Shown one piece after another: positions 27,051 through 36,494 of a stretch of DNA of 64,000 bases. The stretch is from Planctomycetota bacterium (GTDB lineage: Bacteria > Planctomycetota > UBA1135 > UBA2386), in contig JAEUHP010000205.1 in the NCBI GenBank assembly GCA_016795295.1, forward strand, positions 62,001 to 126,000. The letters run 5' to 3'. Position numbers and translations under genes: made by a program. The number at the start of each line of letters is the position of its first letter. The stretch's first letter is position 1. The notes beneath the pieces were generated by a model that was not told the origin of the DNA, searched no databases, and saw only the letters and a list, made by a program, of their open reading frames with translations.

Positions 27051-28511
27051 TCACAAGGGGGCTGCGCGCGCCACCAGGATCACTTCGACCAGATCGATGC
27101 GCAGGTCGCTGTGGGCGCCTGCCGGCAGGTCGCCGATCACGGTGACCCGCAGTTGTCGCTGGCTGGTGACGTGGCGCAGGCTGCTGGTGCGGAAGGTCAT
27201 GGTGCGCGCCGTGGTGTCCGCGGCCGGCCGCTCGACCACCGTGTCGAAGCGTTCGTCGACCGGGTTGTAGAGCGACATGCGCAGGAAGCAGTCGGCGCCC
27301 GCGCGCAGCACGCGCGCCACGGCGCGCACGCGCAGCTCCAGCACGTCCTCGGCGCGCACCACCGGCAGATCGAAGCGGCAGTTGATGCCGGCGACTTCGC
27401 GGTTCTCGGCGGTGGCGACCGTGGTCACCGTGAACTCGTCGTCGTCGACGGCCACCAGCTGGCTGCGGTTGGCGAACACCACGGTGCCCGAGGCGATCTG
27501 CACCGCTGCAGAGCGCACGTCGAGCGTACGCGGCGCTGCGGCCGCCGGGGCCGGGCCGAGTGCCGGCAGGCAGTCGAGGCCGTCGAGCTGCCAACGCGCG
27601 TCGGGCCAGAGCAGTGCCGGTTCGCCGCCCGGAATCAGGCTGGCCAGGCGCAGCGTGCCGCGGCCCTGGGTCGGCTCGGCGAGGCCGAAGAACAGCCGGT
27701 CGCCGGCGGGGGCCCAGCGCGGCAGGGCCACTTCGCCGCTCGGCAGCAGCAGGGTGGTGACGGTGCCGGTGGCGACTTCGACGCTGCACAGGCTGGCTGC
27801 GCCGGTGGCGAGGCGCCGGGCGAACGCGATGCGGCTGCCGTCGGGGGCGAAGCTCGGCTGGTGGTCGCCGCTGTCCACGCCGCTGCCCGGGCCGCCGTCG
27901 GTCAGCGGCACCGCGCCGCTGCCGTCGCCGAACGACAGCCACAGGTTGTGTTTGCCGCTCGGCCCGCGCCGGCTCCAGGCGACCCGGTCGGTGCCGGCGT
28001 GCCAGTCGGGTTCGCCGTCGGTGCTGCCGCCCGGCGGCTCGACGAACAGGCGCGCGTCACTGCCGTCGGCCGCGCAGGTCCACAGGCGCCTCGTGCCGGC
28101 GCGTTCGCTGGCGAACAGGATCCGGCTGCCGTCCGGCGCCCAGCACGGTTCGTCGTCGAAGCTGGTGTTGTTGGTGAGGCGCAGTTCCGGGGTGCTGCCG
28201 TCCAGCGTGGCCACGAACAGTTCGCGGCTGTTCGGATCGTCGAGGCTGCGTTCGCGGGCGAACACGACCTGCTGGGCGTTCGGTGCGCGGCGCACGTTGC
28301 GTTCGCGGCCGGTGCGGTCGGCGACCCGGCCCTGGCCGAGGTTCTGGGCGCTGCGCAGGCAGATCTCGGCGAACTGGTGCGGGCTGTCGACGCGGGCGCG
28401 GCAGGCGAGCAGTTCGGGGCTCTGGCCCGGGGTCACCGGGGAGCTGGAGCCACCACCGCTGCCACAGGCAGCGAGGGCCAGGAGCAGTGCGGAGGCCGGC
28501 TGCGTGCGCAT
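27051..28511 (-). CDS. Lipoprotein with TolB-like WD40 (PD40) propeller
   Basis: 486 residues. The lipoprotein signal (MRTQPASALLLALAACGSGGGSSS) has lipobox LAAC. Residues about 75-330 contain several PD40 blades: LTNNTSFDDEPCWAPDGSRILFASERAG, DHQPSFAPDGSRIAFARR and LPRWAPAGDRLFFG, as in TolB and DPP-IV-like propellers. The C-terminal 130 residues are beta-rich without a name. It is a surface or periplasmic binding protein of unknown target. It shares strand and close spacing with the DinB-like gene. Confidence 0.82.
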   Translation of the reverse strand: MRTQPASALLLALAACGSGGGSSSPVTPGQSPELLACRARVDSPHQFAEICLRSAQNLGQGRVADRTGRERNVRRAPNAQQVVFARERSLDDPNSRELFVATLDGSTPELRLTNNTSFDDEPCWAPDGSRILFASERAGTRRLWTCAADGSDARLFVEPPGGSTDGEPDWHAGTDRVAWSRRGPSGKHNLWLSFGDGSGAVPLTDGGPGSGVDSGDHQPSFAPDGSRIAFARRLATGAASLCSVEVATGTVTTLLLPSGEVALPRWAPAGDRLFFGLAEPTQGRGTLRLASLIPGGEPALLWPDARWQLDGLDCLPALGPAPAAAAPRTLDVRSAAVQIASGTVVFANRSQLVAVDDDEFTVTTVATAENREVAGINCRFDLPVVRAEDVLELRVRAVARVLRAGADCFLRMSLYNPVDERFDTVVERPAADTTARTMTFRTSSLRHVTSQRQLRVTVIGDLPAGAHSDLRIDLVEVILVARAAPL

Positions 28512-28597
28512 CCGAGCATCGGACCAGAGGGTCACGCGGTTGGCAATGTGGGGGGGCGGAGCCGCTGGGCGGCGCGGCCGGCCGCAGGGCGCGCGAG

Positions 28598-29035
28598 TCA
28601 CCGGCGCCGCCGGGCGAACGGCGCCACCATGCCGAGCAGGGCGGTGAGGGCTGTGGTGACCTCGAACGCCGCGAACGACGGCCGTTCGCCAGCCCAAGGG
28701 GCGCCGAGGCCGAAGCAGATCCAGCCCACCAGAAGGAGCCAGTAGCCGAGCAGCAGCCAGGTCCGCGGCTCGCGGCGCTGGTTGCTGCGTTCGAGCAGCA
28801 GGGGGAACAGCAAGACGGCGCCAAGGCCGTGGGCCCACACGGCGAACAGCACGCCGTACAGGCAGTACAGGTCGGGCCAGTCGTGCCAGTAGCCGCCGCG
28901 CCGCAGCAGCCAGCACGCCGGCGCCAGTACAGTGACGAAGGTCGCGGGGCCGAGGCCCCAGGCGGCCCAGAACAGACCCGCGGGCAGCGTGGGCGGCGGC
29001 CCTTCGGGGCTGGGGTTGGCCAAGGGGCCGGGCAT
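28598..29035 (-). CDS. Small membrane protein of unknown function
   Basis: 145 residues with four hydrophobic segments: about 17-35 (GLFWAAWGLGPATFVTVLAPACW), 50-72 (YCLYGVLFAVWAHGLGAVLLFPLLL), 85-103 (WLLLGYWLLLVGWICFGLG) and 115-135 (AFEVTTALTALLGMVAPF). The start at 29035 precedes the first helix; earlier in-frame codons give Arg/Pro-rich sequence typical of an antisense shadow. I recognise no family. The gap of 167 bases to the divergent SUMF1-like gene contains a CATACT hexamer near 29112 but no convincing promoter. Confidence 0.6.
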   Translation of the reverse strand: MPGPLANPSPEGPPPTLPAGLFWAAWGLGPATFVTVLAPACWLLRRGGYWHDWPDLYCLYGVLFAVWAHGLGAVLLFPLLLERSNQRREPRTWLLLGYWLLLVGWICFGLGAPWAGERPSFAAFEVTTALTALLGMVAPFARRRR

Positions 29036-29202
29036 GGGGTGGAACGCCGCCACCGCCTTGCCTCGCTCATGCCTGCGCGGGGGCTTGCCGCGAGCGCGGC
29101 GATGGTCGAAAGAGCATACTGCTGGCCAGCCGAGAGCATCCAGTGATCCGGTGCGGCGAGCGCACCCTCGCAGCGGCAAGTGCCCCCCATGCAGCCAAGC
29201 CC

Positions 29203-30354
29203 ATGAATCGTCGGTTCGCTTCCTCGTGCTTCCTGTTCGTCGCGGCGCTCCTGCCGGCCCAGACGTTCGACGAGCTCTACCAGAGTGCCCAGGCGTCGGC
29301 CCGGGCCAACCAACCGGCGGTGGCGCTGCCGATCGTCGAGCGGGCGATTGCCAAGGACGGCAGTCGGTGGGAGGGCCATTACCTGCGCGGCTCGGTGTTG
29401 TTGGCGTTGGGCCGCCCCGCGGACGCGCTGGCCAGTGCGCAGCTGGCTGCCAGCGGAGCACCGGCGGAGCAGGTGGGCCTGGTGACCAGCTTGGTGGACC
29501 GCTGCCGCGCGGCCATCCCAGCACCGGCGCCCGACCGCGCGAAGGGCCCCACCGCGCAGCCGCCCGGCGCGGTGCCGGCTGCCAACCTCCGAGTTCCCGA
29601 CACCCGGATCACGACGACGATCGGCTTGGTCATGCTGCCCGTTTTGGCGCAGACTTTCACGATGGGGAGTCCGGCCAGCGACCGGGACCGGGACAACCCC
29701 GAGCCCCAGCACCGCGTCACCCTCACCAAGAACTTCTGGCTGGCGGAGACCGAGGTCACGCAACGGCAATGGCGCGAGGTGATGGGCACGCAGCCCTGGC
29801 AGGGGCAGAGCGGCACGCTCCTGGGCGACGACGTCGCGGCGACCTTCGTGCACTGGCAGGATGCCGTGGAGTTCTGCACCAAGCTGACCGAGCGCGAGCG
29901 GGCCGCGGGCCGACTGCCCGTGGGCCATGCCTACCGCCTGCCGACCGAAGCGGAATGGGAGTTGGCGGCGCGTGCTGGCTCGACCACGAGCTACTGCTTC
30001 GGGGACGACGTGGCCCAGCTCCGCGACTACGCGGTGTATGCGGGCCATCGGCAGGGCGAGCATGCCCACGCGGTGAAGTCGCGGCGAGCGAATGCCCTGG
30101 GCTTCTACGACCTGCACGGCAACGTCTGGGAGTGGTGTGCGGACCTGGTGGCCGCTGGGACCGGCGCGAAGAGTGACGCCTGCTTCGACGGCGCCGTGGA
30201 TCCGCTGGGCAAGAGCGGCTCCCAGCGGGCGACCCGGGGTGGTGGGTGGTTCTACTCGGCCGACCATTGCCGGTCGGCGCACCGGAGCGGCAGCGAACCT
30301 GGCCTGCGCTATGGCCACCTGGGCTTCCGGCCCGCGCTCGCCGCCGGTTCCTGA
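29203..30354 (+). CDS. Secreted SUMF1/FGE-sulfatase-like protein with an N-terminal TPR-like region
   Basis: 383 residues. The signal peptide is MNRRFASSCFLFVAALLPAQ. Residues about 21-105 form two TPR-like helix pairs. The C-type-lectin-like FGE-sulfatase domain (about 140-380) has FTMGSPASDRDRDNPEPQHRVTL, WLAETEVTQRQWREVMG, YRLPTEAEWELAARAG, GNVWEWCAD and ATRGGGWFYSADHC. The segment after RGGGW keeps only one of the two active-site cysteines of true formylglycine-generating enzymes, so it is probably a structural relative and not a sulfatase activator. The ATG at 29203 starts the signal peptide. It converges on the ABC-F gene with four bases between the stops. Confidence 0.87.
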   Translation: MNRRFASSCFLFVAALLPAQTFDELYQSAQASARANQPAVALPIVERAIAKDGSRWEGHYLRGSVLLALGRPADALASAQLAASGAPAEQVGLVTSLVDRCRAAIPAPAPDRAKGPTAQPPGAVPAANLRVPDTRITTTIGLVMLPVLAQTFTMGSPASDRDRDNPEPQHRVTLTKNFWLAETEVTQRQWREVMGTQPWQGQSGTLLGDDVAATFVHWQDAVEFCTKLTERERAAGRLPVGHAYRLPTEAEWELAARAGSTTSYCFGDDVAQLRDYAVYAGHRQGEHAHAVKSRRANALGFYDLHGNVWEWCADLVAAGTGAKSDACFDGAVDPLGKSGSQRATRGGGWFYSADHCRSAHRSGSEPGLRYGHLGFRPALAAGS

Positions 30355-30358
30355 GCCC

Positions 30359-32344
30359 CTACCCGCGGCCGAGCGACTCCAGCTCCAACGCCGCCGCTTC
30401 CCACTGCTGCGTGACTCGCTGCACGGCCGCCTCCGCCGCCGCGAACTCGCGCTGCAGCGCCTCGGCGCGCGGCCCATCGCTCCAGACCTCGGGTTGCTCC
30501 AACTGCTGCGCCAGGGTCCTGCGCTGCTGTTCGGCGGCATCGACCTGCGCTTCGAGTTTCTCGACCTGCTGCTGCAGACGCTTCTGCTGCCGCTGCCGGT
30601 CGCGATCGAGACTGCGCGCGTCGGCGGGCTTGCTGGAGGCCGTTCCGGAGCCACTGCCTTTGGCCTTACCACCCGCCGGCGCCGGCCCCTTCGCCGCCGC
30701 CTTCACCGCCTTGCCCTCTGGCGCGCTGCCCGCAGTCAGCGCCGCACGCGCCGAGAGCGCCTTGGTCTTCTGCAGGTAGAACTCGTAGTCGCCCAGATAC
30801 GGCGTCAGTGTGCCATTGGCCACGTGCAGCACTTTGTTGGCCAGCGTGCGGATGAAGTGCACGTCGTGGGAGATGAACACCAGCGTGCCCTCGAACTGCT
30901 TCAGGGCCAGGACCAGCGCATCGATGCTGCCCATGTCGAGGTGCGTGGTCGGCTCGTCCATCAGCAGCAGGTTGGGCGGCGACAGCAGCAGCTTGACCAG
31001 GGCCAGGCGGCTTTTCTCGCCACCGCTCAGCACTTCGACCTTCTTGAACACCGATTCGCCCGAGAACAGGAACGAGCCGAGCAGCGTGCGCACCGCCTGC
31101 TCGGTGACCTTGGCCTCGGTGTCCAGGGCTTCCTGCAGCACGGTGCGGGCCGGCCGCAGCATGTCGACGCGGTACTGCGAGTAGTAGCCGACGGTGACGT
31201 TGTGGCCGAGGCCGCGTTCGCCGCGCTGCGGCTGCAGTTTGTCGGCCAGCAGCTTCAGCAGCGTCGACTTGCCAGCACCGTTGGGGCCGACCAGCACGAT
31301 GCGTTCGCCGCGTTCGACTTCGAGGTCGACGCCGCGGTAGACGGGGGTCGTGCCGTAGGCGAAGTGCAGATTCTGCAGCCAGACCACGCGCTGGCCGCTG
31401 CGCGGTGGCTGGGGGAAGCGGAAGCCGACCTTGCGTTCGTCGCCGACCGGAGCTTCGACGCGTTCCATGCGTTCGATCTGCTTCAACTTGCTCTGCGCCT
31501 GGGAGGCTTTGCTGGCCTTGGCCTTGAAGCGATCGACGAACGCCTGCAGGTGGGCGATCTCCTTCTGCTGGGTGCGGAACTGCGCCAATTGCTGGGCGTC
31601 GGCGGCGTCGCGCTGGGCGAGGTAGCGGTCGAAGTTGCCGGTGTAGCGGACCAACTGGCGGTTGCGGATCTCGACGATGCCGGTGACCAGTTCGTTGAGG
31701 AACTCGCGGTCGTGGGAGATCACCAGGATCGCGCCGGGATACCCCTGCAGGTACTGCTGGAACCACAGCAAGGATTCGAGGTCGAGGTGGTTGGTGGGTT
31801 CGTCCAGCATCAGCAGGTCGGGTTCCTGCACCAACAGGCGGGCGAGGTGGGCGCGCATCACCCAGCCACCGCTCAGTTCGCGTGCGGGGCGGTCGAAGTG
31901 CTGGGGGCGGAAGCCGAGTCCGGCCAGGATCTGCTTGGCTTTGGCTTCGACCTGGTAGCCGCCGAGTTCGTGGAAGCGTTCGTGCAGGTCGTCGTGCAGG
32001 TCCTCGGGATGGCTCGCGGCTTCGGGATGGCCGGCGTCCCAGGCCTTGACGGCCCGCAACAGGCGGACGAAGTCGGGGTGGATGGCGCAGGCGATCTCGG
32101 CCGCGGTTTCGTCGCCGACCGGGGCGCTCTCCTGGGGCAGGTAGCCGATCGAAGCGCCGCGGTCGCGCACCACGCGGCCGTCGTCGGGTGGTTCTTCGCC
32201 GAGGATCAGGCCGAACAGGGTCGACTTGCCGGCGCCGTTCGGGCCGACCAGGCCGATGCGGTCGCCGGTGTTGACCTGCAGGGCGGCGTCGGCGAACAAC
32301 ACGCGGTCGCCGTAGGACTTCGAGATGCCGTGGAGGGTCAACAT
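30359..32344 (-). CDS. ABC-F family ATPase (Uup/YheS-like)
   Basis: 661 residues with two ABC domains and no membrane region. Walker A is GPNGAGKST in both halves (first at 34-42), signatures are LSGGW and LSGGEKSR, and Walker B is LLMLDEPTNHLD and LLLMDEPTTHLD. The linker between halves is basic and coiled coil (about 245-310). A Lys/Ala/Gly-rich stretch and a C-terminal coiled coil (about 590-655) match the ABC_tran_CTD. Such proteins bind the ribosomal E site or DNA and act in translation. CATACT ends 11 bases before the ATG. Confidence 0.95.
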   Translation of the reverse strand: MLTLHGISKSYGDRVLFADAALQVNTGDRIGLVGPNGAGKSTLFGLILGEEPPDDGRVVRDRGASIGYLPQESAPVGDETAAEIACAIHPDFVRLLRAVKAWDAGHPEAASHPEDLHDDLHERFHELGGYQVEAKAKQILAGLGFRPQHFDRPARELSGGWVMRAHLARLLVQEPDLLMLDEPTNHLDLESLLWFQQYLQGYPGAILVISHDREFLNELVTGIVEIRNRQLVRYTGNFDRYLAQRDAADAQQLAQFRTQQKEIAHLQAFVDRFKAKASKASQAQSKLKQIERMERVEAPVGDERKVGFRFPQPPRSGQRVVWLQNLHFAYGTTPVYRGVDLEVERGERIVLVGPNGAGKSTLLKLLADKLQPQRGERGLGHNVTVGYYSQYRVDMLRPARTVLQEALDTEAKVTEQAVRTLLGSFLFSGESVFKKVEVLSGGEKSRLALVKLLLSPPNLLLMDEPTTHLDMGSIDALVLALKQFEGTLVFISHDVHFIRTLANKVLHVANGTLTPYLGDYEFYLQKTKALSARAALTAGSAPEGKAVKAAAKGPAPAGGKAKGSGSGTASSKPADARSLDRDRQRQQKRLQQQVEKLEAQVDAAEQQRRTLAQQLEQPEVWSDGPRAEALQREFAAAEAAVQRVTQQWEAAALELESLGRG

Positions 32345-32355
32345 TGGGGGCGAAG

Positions 32356-32361
32356 AGTATG
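32356..32361 (-). promoter_or_regulatory. -10-like element CATACT of the ABC-F gene
   Basis: Minus strand CCGGCATACT ends 11 bases before the ATG at 32344. The rest of the 140-base divergent gap to queA is G-rich without a recognisable motif. Confidence 0.4.
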
Positions 32362-32484
32362 CCGGTGGGGACGGTGGGGGCCAACGGGCCCATGGGGTTT
32401 GGGGGGGCAGGGGAGTGCTTTCCAGGCGGCAGAACCAGCAACCACACCTACCGCACCGTTCCCACCCCCGGGTATGAACCCCCC

Positions 32485-33522
32485 GTGCGCGTCGACGAAT
32501 TCACCTACGAACTCCCCCCCGAACGCATCGCCACCACTCCGGCCGAGCCCCGCGACAGCGCCCGCCTGTTCGTCCACGACCGTGCCGCCGACCAGAGCCA
32601 CCACCGCCACGTCCGCGACCTGCCCCAGTTCCTGCGCCCAGGCGACCTCCTGGTCCTGAACGACACCCAGGTGCGCCCTTGGCGCCTGCGCGGCGTTCGC
32701 CCGAGCGGCGGCAGCGCCGAGTGCCTCGTGCTCCGCCTGGAGGGCAACCAAGGCGAGGGCTACGTGAAACCCAGCAAGAAGTTGCGCCCCGGCGACGAAC
32801 TGGTCATGGAGGCGGGAGCCGTGCGCCTCCGCCTCGGCCAGGCCCTCGGCGGCGGCCGCTGGCAACTGCACTTTCACGCAGCGCCTGAGCAGGCGGCCGC
32901 CCTGCTCGACCGGCACGGGCGGGCCCCGCTGCCGCCGTACATCGCCCGCGACGGCCAGGAGGACGTGTTGCGCGACCGCCAGCGCTACCAGACCGTGTTC
33001 GCCCGTGTCCCGGGGGCCGTGGCCGCGCCGACCGCGGGTCTGCACTTCACCCCCGGGCTGCTCGCGGCCCTGCAGGCCCAGGGCGTCGAATTGGCGTATG
33101 TGACCCTGCACGTCGGCGAAGGCACCTTCGCGCCGCTGCGCACCGAGGTGGTGGAAGAGCACCAGATGCACGCAGAGCAGTACGAACTGCCCATGGCCAC
33201 CGCGGCCGCGGTCGCCGCGACACGCGAGCGGGGTGGCCGGGTGGTCGCGGTCGGCACCACCAGTTGCCGTACGCTGGAGACCTGTGCCCAGGACGACCGC
33301 ACCGTGGCGCCGGGCCGCGGCGCATCGCAGCTGTTCTTGTACCCCGGCCGGCCGTTCCGGGTGGTCGATGCCCTGTGGACCAACTTCCACCTGCCGCAGT
33401 CGACCCTGCTGATGCTGGTGGCCGCGTTCGCCGGGACCGAGCGGGTGCTGCGTCTGTACCGCGAAGCGATCGCACTCGGCTACCGCTTCTACTCGTTCGG
33501 CGACGCGATGCTGCTGGTCTGA
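32485..33522 (+). CDS. queA: S-adenosylmethionine:tRNA ribosyltransferase-isomerase
   Basis: 345 residues from a GTG start, the family length. It begins VRVDEFTYELPPERIATTPAEPRDSARL, the canonical QueA N-terminus (FDYELPxxxIAxxPxxxRdxSRL). Other conserved segments are LVLNDTQVRPWRL, GAVAAPTAGLHFTP, YVTLHVGEGTFAPLR, GTTSCRTLET, NFHLPQSTLLMLVAAF and YRFYSFGDAMLL. It makes epoxyqueuosine on tRNA from preQ1 in the cytoplasm. Longer in-frame extensions upstream are Gly-rich and lack support. It converges on the Kelch protein gene. Confidence 0.96.
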   Translation: MRVDEFTYELPPERIATTPAEPRDSARLFVHDRAADQSHHRHVRDLPQFLRPGDLLVLNDTQVRPWRLRGVRPSGGSAECLVLRLEGNQGEGYVKPSKKLRPGDELVMEAGAVRLRLGQALGGGRWQLHFHAAPEQAAALLDRHGRAPLPPYIARDGQEDVLRDRQRYQTVFARVPGAVAAPTAGLHFTPGLLAALQAQGVELAYVTLHVGEGTFAPLRTEVVEEHQMHAEQYELPMATAAAVAATRERGGRVVAVGTTSCRTLETCAQDDRTVAPGRGASQLFLYPGRPFRVVDALWTNFHLPQSTLLMLVAAFAGTERVLRLYREAIALGYRFYSFGDAMLLV

Positions 33523-33587
33523 GAGCCGCGCCGCGCCATGGGGCGGTCCCCCGCGTTGCCGCGGCTCCCGTGAGATCCTGAGGGGTG

Positions 33588-33607
33588 CCGCCCGCAACCG
33601 CGGGCGG
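33588..33607. terminator. Perfect 8-pair hairpin between convergent genes
   Basis: CCGCCCGC, loop AACC, GCGGGCGG lies 66 bases after the queA stop and just before the Kelch gene stop. The stem is symmetrical, so it could serve both strands. There is no T run, so factor-dependent ends are possible. Confidence 0.5.
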
Positions 33608-33613
33608 GGCCGC

Positions 33614-35149
33614 TCAATTCTGGAAGATCTCGGCGCCCGTCGGGCCGCCGCCGACCACCATCACCGTGCCGTCCGGCAGCGTCACCGTCACCGGGAACAG
33701 CCGCGGCGCGGCCATCGCGCCGGCCGGCGTCAGCAGGTTCGGGCCCTGCGAGAACACGTCGGTGGTGTCGGTGGCACCGAGGTTGAAGGTGCTGGTCGTG
33801 GGGTCGATGGTGATCGTGAAACCACCCGCGATCACCGCGCCGCCGTTCGCCAGCGGCGCGATCGCCGCACCCGCGCGGCCCTGCTGCATGCCGTTCACCG
33901 TGGCGAACGTGCCGAAGCTGCCGATCGCCGGGGTGTAGAGCTGGCAGTCGGAGCGGGTGCCGATGATCAGGTCCTGGATCTGGCCGGTCTGCAGGAACTG
34001 GGTCAGGTCGAGGGTCAGGCCGCCGGCGATCAGCACGCGGCCGTTGCTGGTCGGCGCGGCGCTGTGCAGGAAGCGCGCGCCGGTGAAGAACGCCGGGAAG
34101 CCGAAGCTGTTGGTCGCCGGGTTGAAGCGGTAGGCCGTGGCCGAGACGGTCGGGACGTTGACGATCGGGATCAGCGTCAGGCCGCCGGCGATCAGCACCT
34201 GGCCCGAGGTCAGCGTGGTCGAGGTGTGCAGGGCGCGCGCTTCGAGCATGTTCGGGCCGGCCGTGAACACGCCGGTGGCCGGGTCGAACACTTCGGTGGT
34301 CTGCTGGATGCCGGCGAACAGCGCCAGCAGGTTGGTGAAGTCGAAGGTGCGCAGGCCGCCGGTGACCAGCACCTTGCCGTTGCCCATCAGCGACGCGCCG
34401 TGGCCGGCGCGTGGGTTGGCCATGGTCAGCGTGGTGGTGGTTCCGGTGACCGGGTCGTAGAGCGCCGCGGCGTCGGTGGGCTGGCCGGTGGCGTCGAGGC
34501 CGCCGGTGAACAGGATGCGGCCATCGGCCAGCGCGGTCGACTGCGAGAGGATGCCGACGCCGAACGTGGCCCCAGCCGCCGCCCATTCCTCGGTGCGGGA
34601 TTTGTAGATCTGGGCCAGCGGGCCCGAACCACCGCAGAACAGGATCTCGTTGTTGGCGGCGACGGCGGTGGTGCCGCCGAGGATCGGCACCGGCGGTTCG
34701 TTCAGCGGCGCCTTCCAGGTGTGGCGCAGTTGCGGCGTGAGGCGCAGCAGGTTCGACACGCGGAACGACGTCTGCCCGGCGACGGCCTGCAGCGAGATCA
34801 CGAGGCTGCCGATCGCCGGGTCGTTCGGCAGCAGCAGCGAAGCGTTCGCCACGCCCTGCGCGCCGGTGTTGCCGAAGAAGCCCGGCAGCACGAACGAGTT
34901 GCCGGCGAAGGCGTCGCTGATCGCCAGCGTGATGCCGAGCGCTGGGATCGGCGTCACCTGCTCCTGGAAGTCGAAGACGATGGCGTAGGTCTCGTTGGGC
35001 TGGGCCCGGACCCGGAAGCTGGTGGTGCCGCCGATCGCGCCGCCGGTGAGGTCGAGCGACAGATTCTGGGCCAGGACCGGGGCGCCGAGCGCGGCGATCA
35101 GGAGGGAGGGAAGCAGGGACGAAGCGCGCATCATGGAAGTATGGCCCAT
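33614..35149 (-). CDS. Secreted Kelch-like repeat protein
   Basis: 511 residues. Signal peptide MRASSLLPSLLIAALGAPVLAQ; ATGs at 35149, 35134 and 35131 are all possible starts, and no ribosome-binding site decides. Residues about 28-145 form a beta domain that I also see in the proteins at 56347 and perhaps 8636. The rest is five or six Kelch/galactose-oxidase-like blades of about 60 residues: LADGRILFTGGLDATGQPTD, MGNGKVLVTGGL, LTSGQVLIAGGLTL, TSNGRVLIAGGLTL and LPDGTVMVVGGG. Four are followed by YDPxTG-like turns. It is exported; its ligand is unknown. Confidence 0.85.
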   Translation of the reverse strand: MGHTSMMRASSLLPSLLIAALGAPVLAQNLSLDLTGGAIGGTTSFRVRAQPNETYAIVFDFQEQVTPIPALGITLAISDAFAGNSFVLPGFFGNTGAQGVANASLLLPNDPAIGSLVISLQAVAGQTSFRVSNLLRLTPQLRHTWKAPLNEPPVPILGGTTAVAANNEILFCGGSGPLAQIYKSRTEEWAAAGATFGVGILSQSTALADGRILFTGGLDATGQPTDAAALYDPVTGTTTTLTMANPRAGHGASLMGNGKVLVTGGLRTFDFTNLLALFAGIQQTTEVFDPATGVFTAGPNMLEARALHTSTTLTSGQVLIAGGLTLIPIVNVPTVSATAYRFNPATNSFGFPAFFTGARFLHSAAPTSNGRVLIAGGLTLDLTQFLQTGQIQDLIIGTRSDCQLYTPAIGSFGTFATVNGMQQGRAGAAIAPLANGGAVIAGGFTITIDPTTSTFNLGATDTTDVFSQGPNLLTPAGAMAAPRLFPVTVTLPDGTVMVVGGGPTGAEIFQN

Positions 35150-35225
35150 GTTGCCCTGCTGGGCGATGGTGGGGACAGGTGGGCGCTCGGTGCGGTAGAG
35201 CGCAATCGGTGGCCGCCCGGCGCTG

Positions 35226-36365
35226 TCACCGACCTTTGGCCGCGCGCCACTTCGCCAGCAGCTCCACTTCGCGCTCGGCGGTCATGCCCGCCTGCCACTT
35301 GCGCTCGCCACGGCCGTTCTGCACCCAGGCCGCGGTGTCGCGCAGGGTCTCGGCGATCGGGCGGTAGGTGGCGCCGGCTCGGAGTGCGCGGGCGTTGCTG
35401 GCCCGGCCGTTCTTGGCCTTGGGGGTCCAGCAACCCATCTCACCCCAGCTCGACACGCCGTTCTGTTCGAGGAACTCGTCGTCGACCCAGGTGAACGAGC
35501 AGCGGTGGTTGAGCGTGCCCTTGCCGGTGTGCAGGAACTCGGCCACCGAGATGCGGCCGTCGAAGCCGACCGCGTTGTAGGGCCCCATCGCCCGGTCCTC
35601 GATCAGCCGTACCACGAAGCTGCCGAGGTCGCGCACGTCGACGAACTGCAGCTCGTTGTCGGGATGTCCGGGCGCCAGGCACTCGCCGCCGCGCAGCAAG
35701 CGGGCCGGCCAGTAGGTGAAGCGGTCGGTTGGATCCCCCGGACCGACGATGTAGCCGGGCCGCACCAAGGTGGCCGCCCCGGGGAACGCCGCCGCCACCG
35801 CGTCTTCGCAGTAGCGCTTCAGGGCGCCGTAGTGCTCGTAGTTGGGGCCGAAGTCCTGGGTGTACTTGTCGGGGCACTCGCAGAGCGGGCTCTGTTCGTC
35901 GACCGGTGCATTGCTCTGTTCGAGGGAGCGGTACACCGACAGCGAACTGATGTAGACGTACTGGCCGACATTGCCGCGCAATACCGCCGCCATGTCCTCC
36001 ACTTCGCCGGTGAAGTAGCCGCTGGTGTCGACCACGGCGTCGAAGCGGCGGTCCTTCAGCGCGCTCAGGTCCTGAGCCGGGTCGTTCGGCTTGCCCGGAC
36101 GCGGCCGGCGCCGCTGGCCCTGCAGGTGTTCGACGTCGGGGAACAGCCCCGGGTTGGTCTTGCCGCGGTTCCACAGGGTCAGTTCGTGGCCGCGCTGCCG
36201 CGCCGCCGTGACCACCGCCGGGCCCAGGAAGCCGGTGCCGCCGAGCACCAGGATCTTCTGCTTCTGGCTGGCCGACGCGAGCGGCAGGCGATGCCACGGC
36301 AGGGCGCTCGCGGCGGTGGCAGCGGACGAAGCGAACAGGAACTCGCGGCGGCTGGGGCTCGGCAT
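35226..36365 (-). CDS. Tat-exported NAD-dependent epimerase/dehydratase-like protein
   Basis: 379 residues. The N-terminus MPSPSRREFLFASSAATAASA is a twin-arginine signal (SRREFL). A Rossmann fold follows with GGTGFLGP (about 42-49) and a later ISSLSVYRS and YGALKRYCEDAV that resemble the Ser and YxxxK of extended SDR enzymes. Such a Tat signal on a sugar-nucleotide-type reductase is common among planctomycetes and implies that it folds with cofactor before export. The substrate is unknown. TAGCTT ends six bases before the ATG. Confidence 0.88.
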   Translation of the reverse strand: MPSPSRREFLFASSAATAASALPWHRLPLASASQKQKILVLGGTGFLGPAVVTAARQRGHELTLWNRGKTNPGLFPDVEHLQGQRRRPRPGKPNDPAQDLSALKDRRFDAVVDTSGYFTGEVEDMAAVLRGNVGQYVYISSLSVYRSLEQSNAPVDEQSPLCECPDKYTQDFGPNYEHYGALKRYCEDAVAAAFPGAATLVRPGYIVGPGDPTDRFTYWPARLLRGGECLAPGHPDNELQFVDVRDLGSFVVRLIEDRAMGPYNAVGFDGRISVAEFLHTGKGTLNHRCSFTWVDDEFLEQNGVSSWGEMGCWTPKAKNGRASNARALRAGATYRPIAETLRDTAAWVQNGRGERKWQAGMTAEREVELLAKWRAAKGR

Positions 36366-36371
36366 GCCGGT

Positions 36372-36377
36372 AAGCTA
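36372..36377 (-). promoter_or_regulatory. -10-like element TAGCTT of the epimerase gene
   Basis: Minus strand CCGTAGCTT, then ACCGGC, then ATG, again a six-base distance. Confidence 0.5.
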
Positions 36378-36494
36378 CGGTCCGCGCCCGCGCGTTGTTG
36401 GCGGCCGGGTCGCATTCCGCGGCGCGTTCCTCGGCAAGTCGCCGAAGTCGCCGAAGAGGCCGCACCGGCGGGTGCCCGGCGCGGCCGTTGGCGC

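Noticed and set aside
29084-29117. TTGCCG and CATACT in the divergent gap near 29100 as a promoter
   Set aside because: The spacer is 24 bases, too long for a sigma-70 promoter, and neither flanking gene starts close to it.
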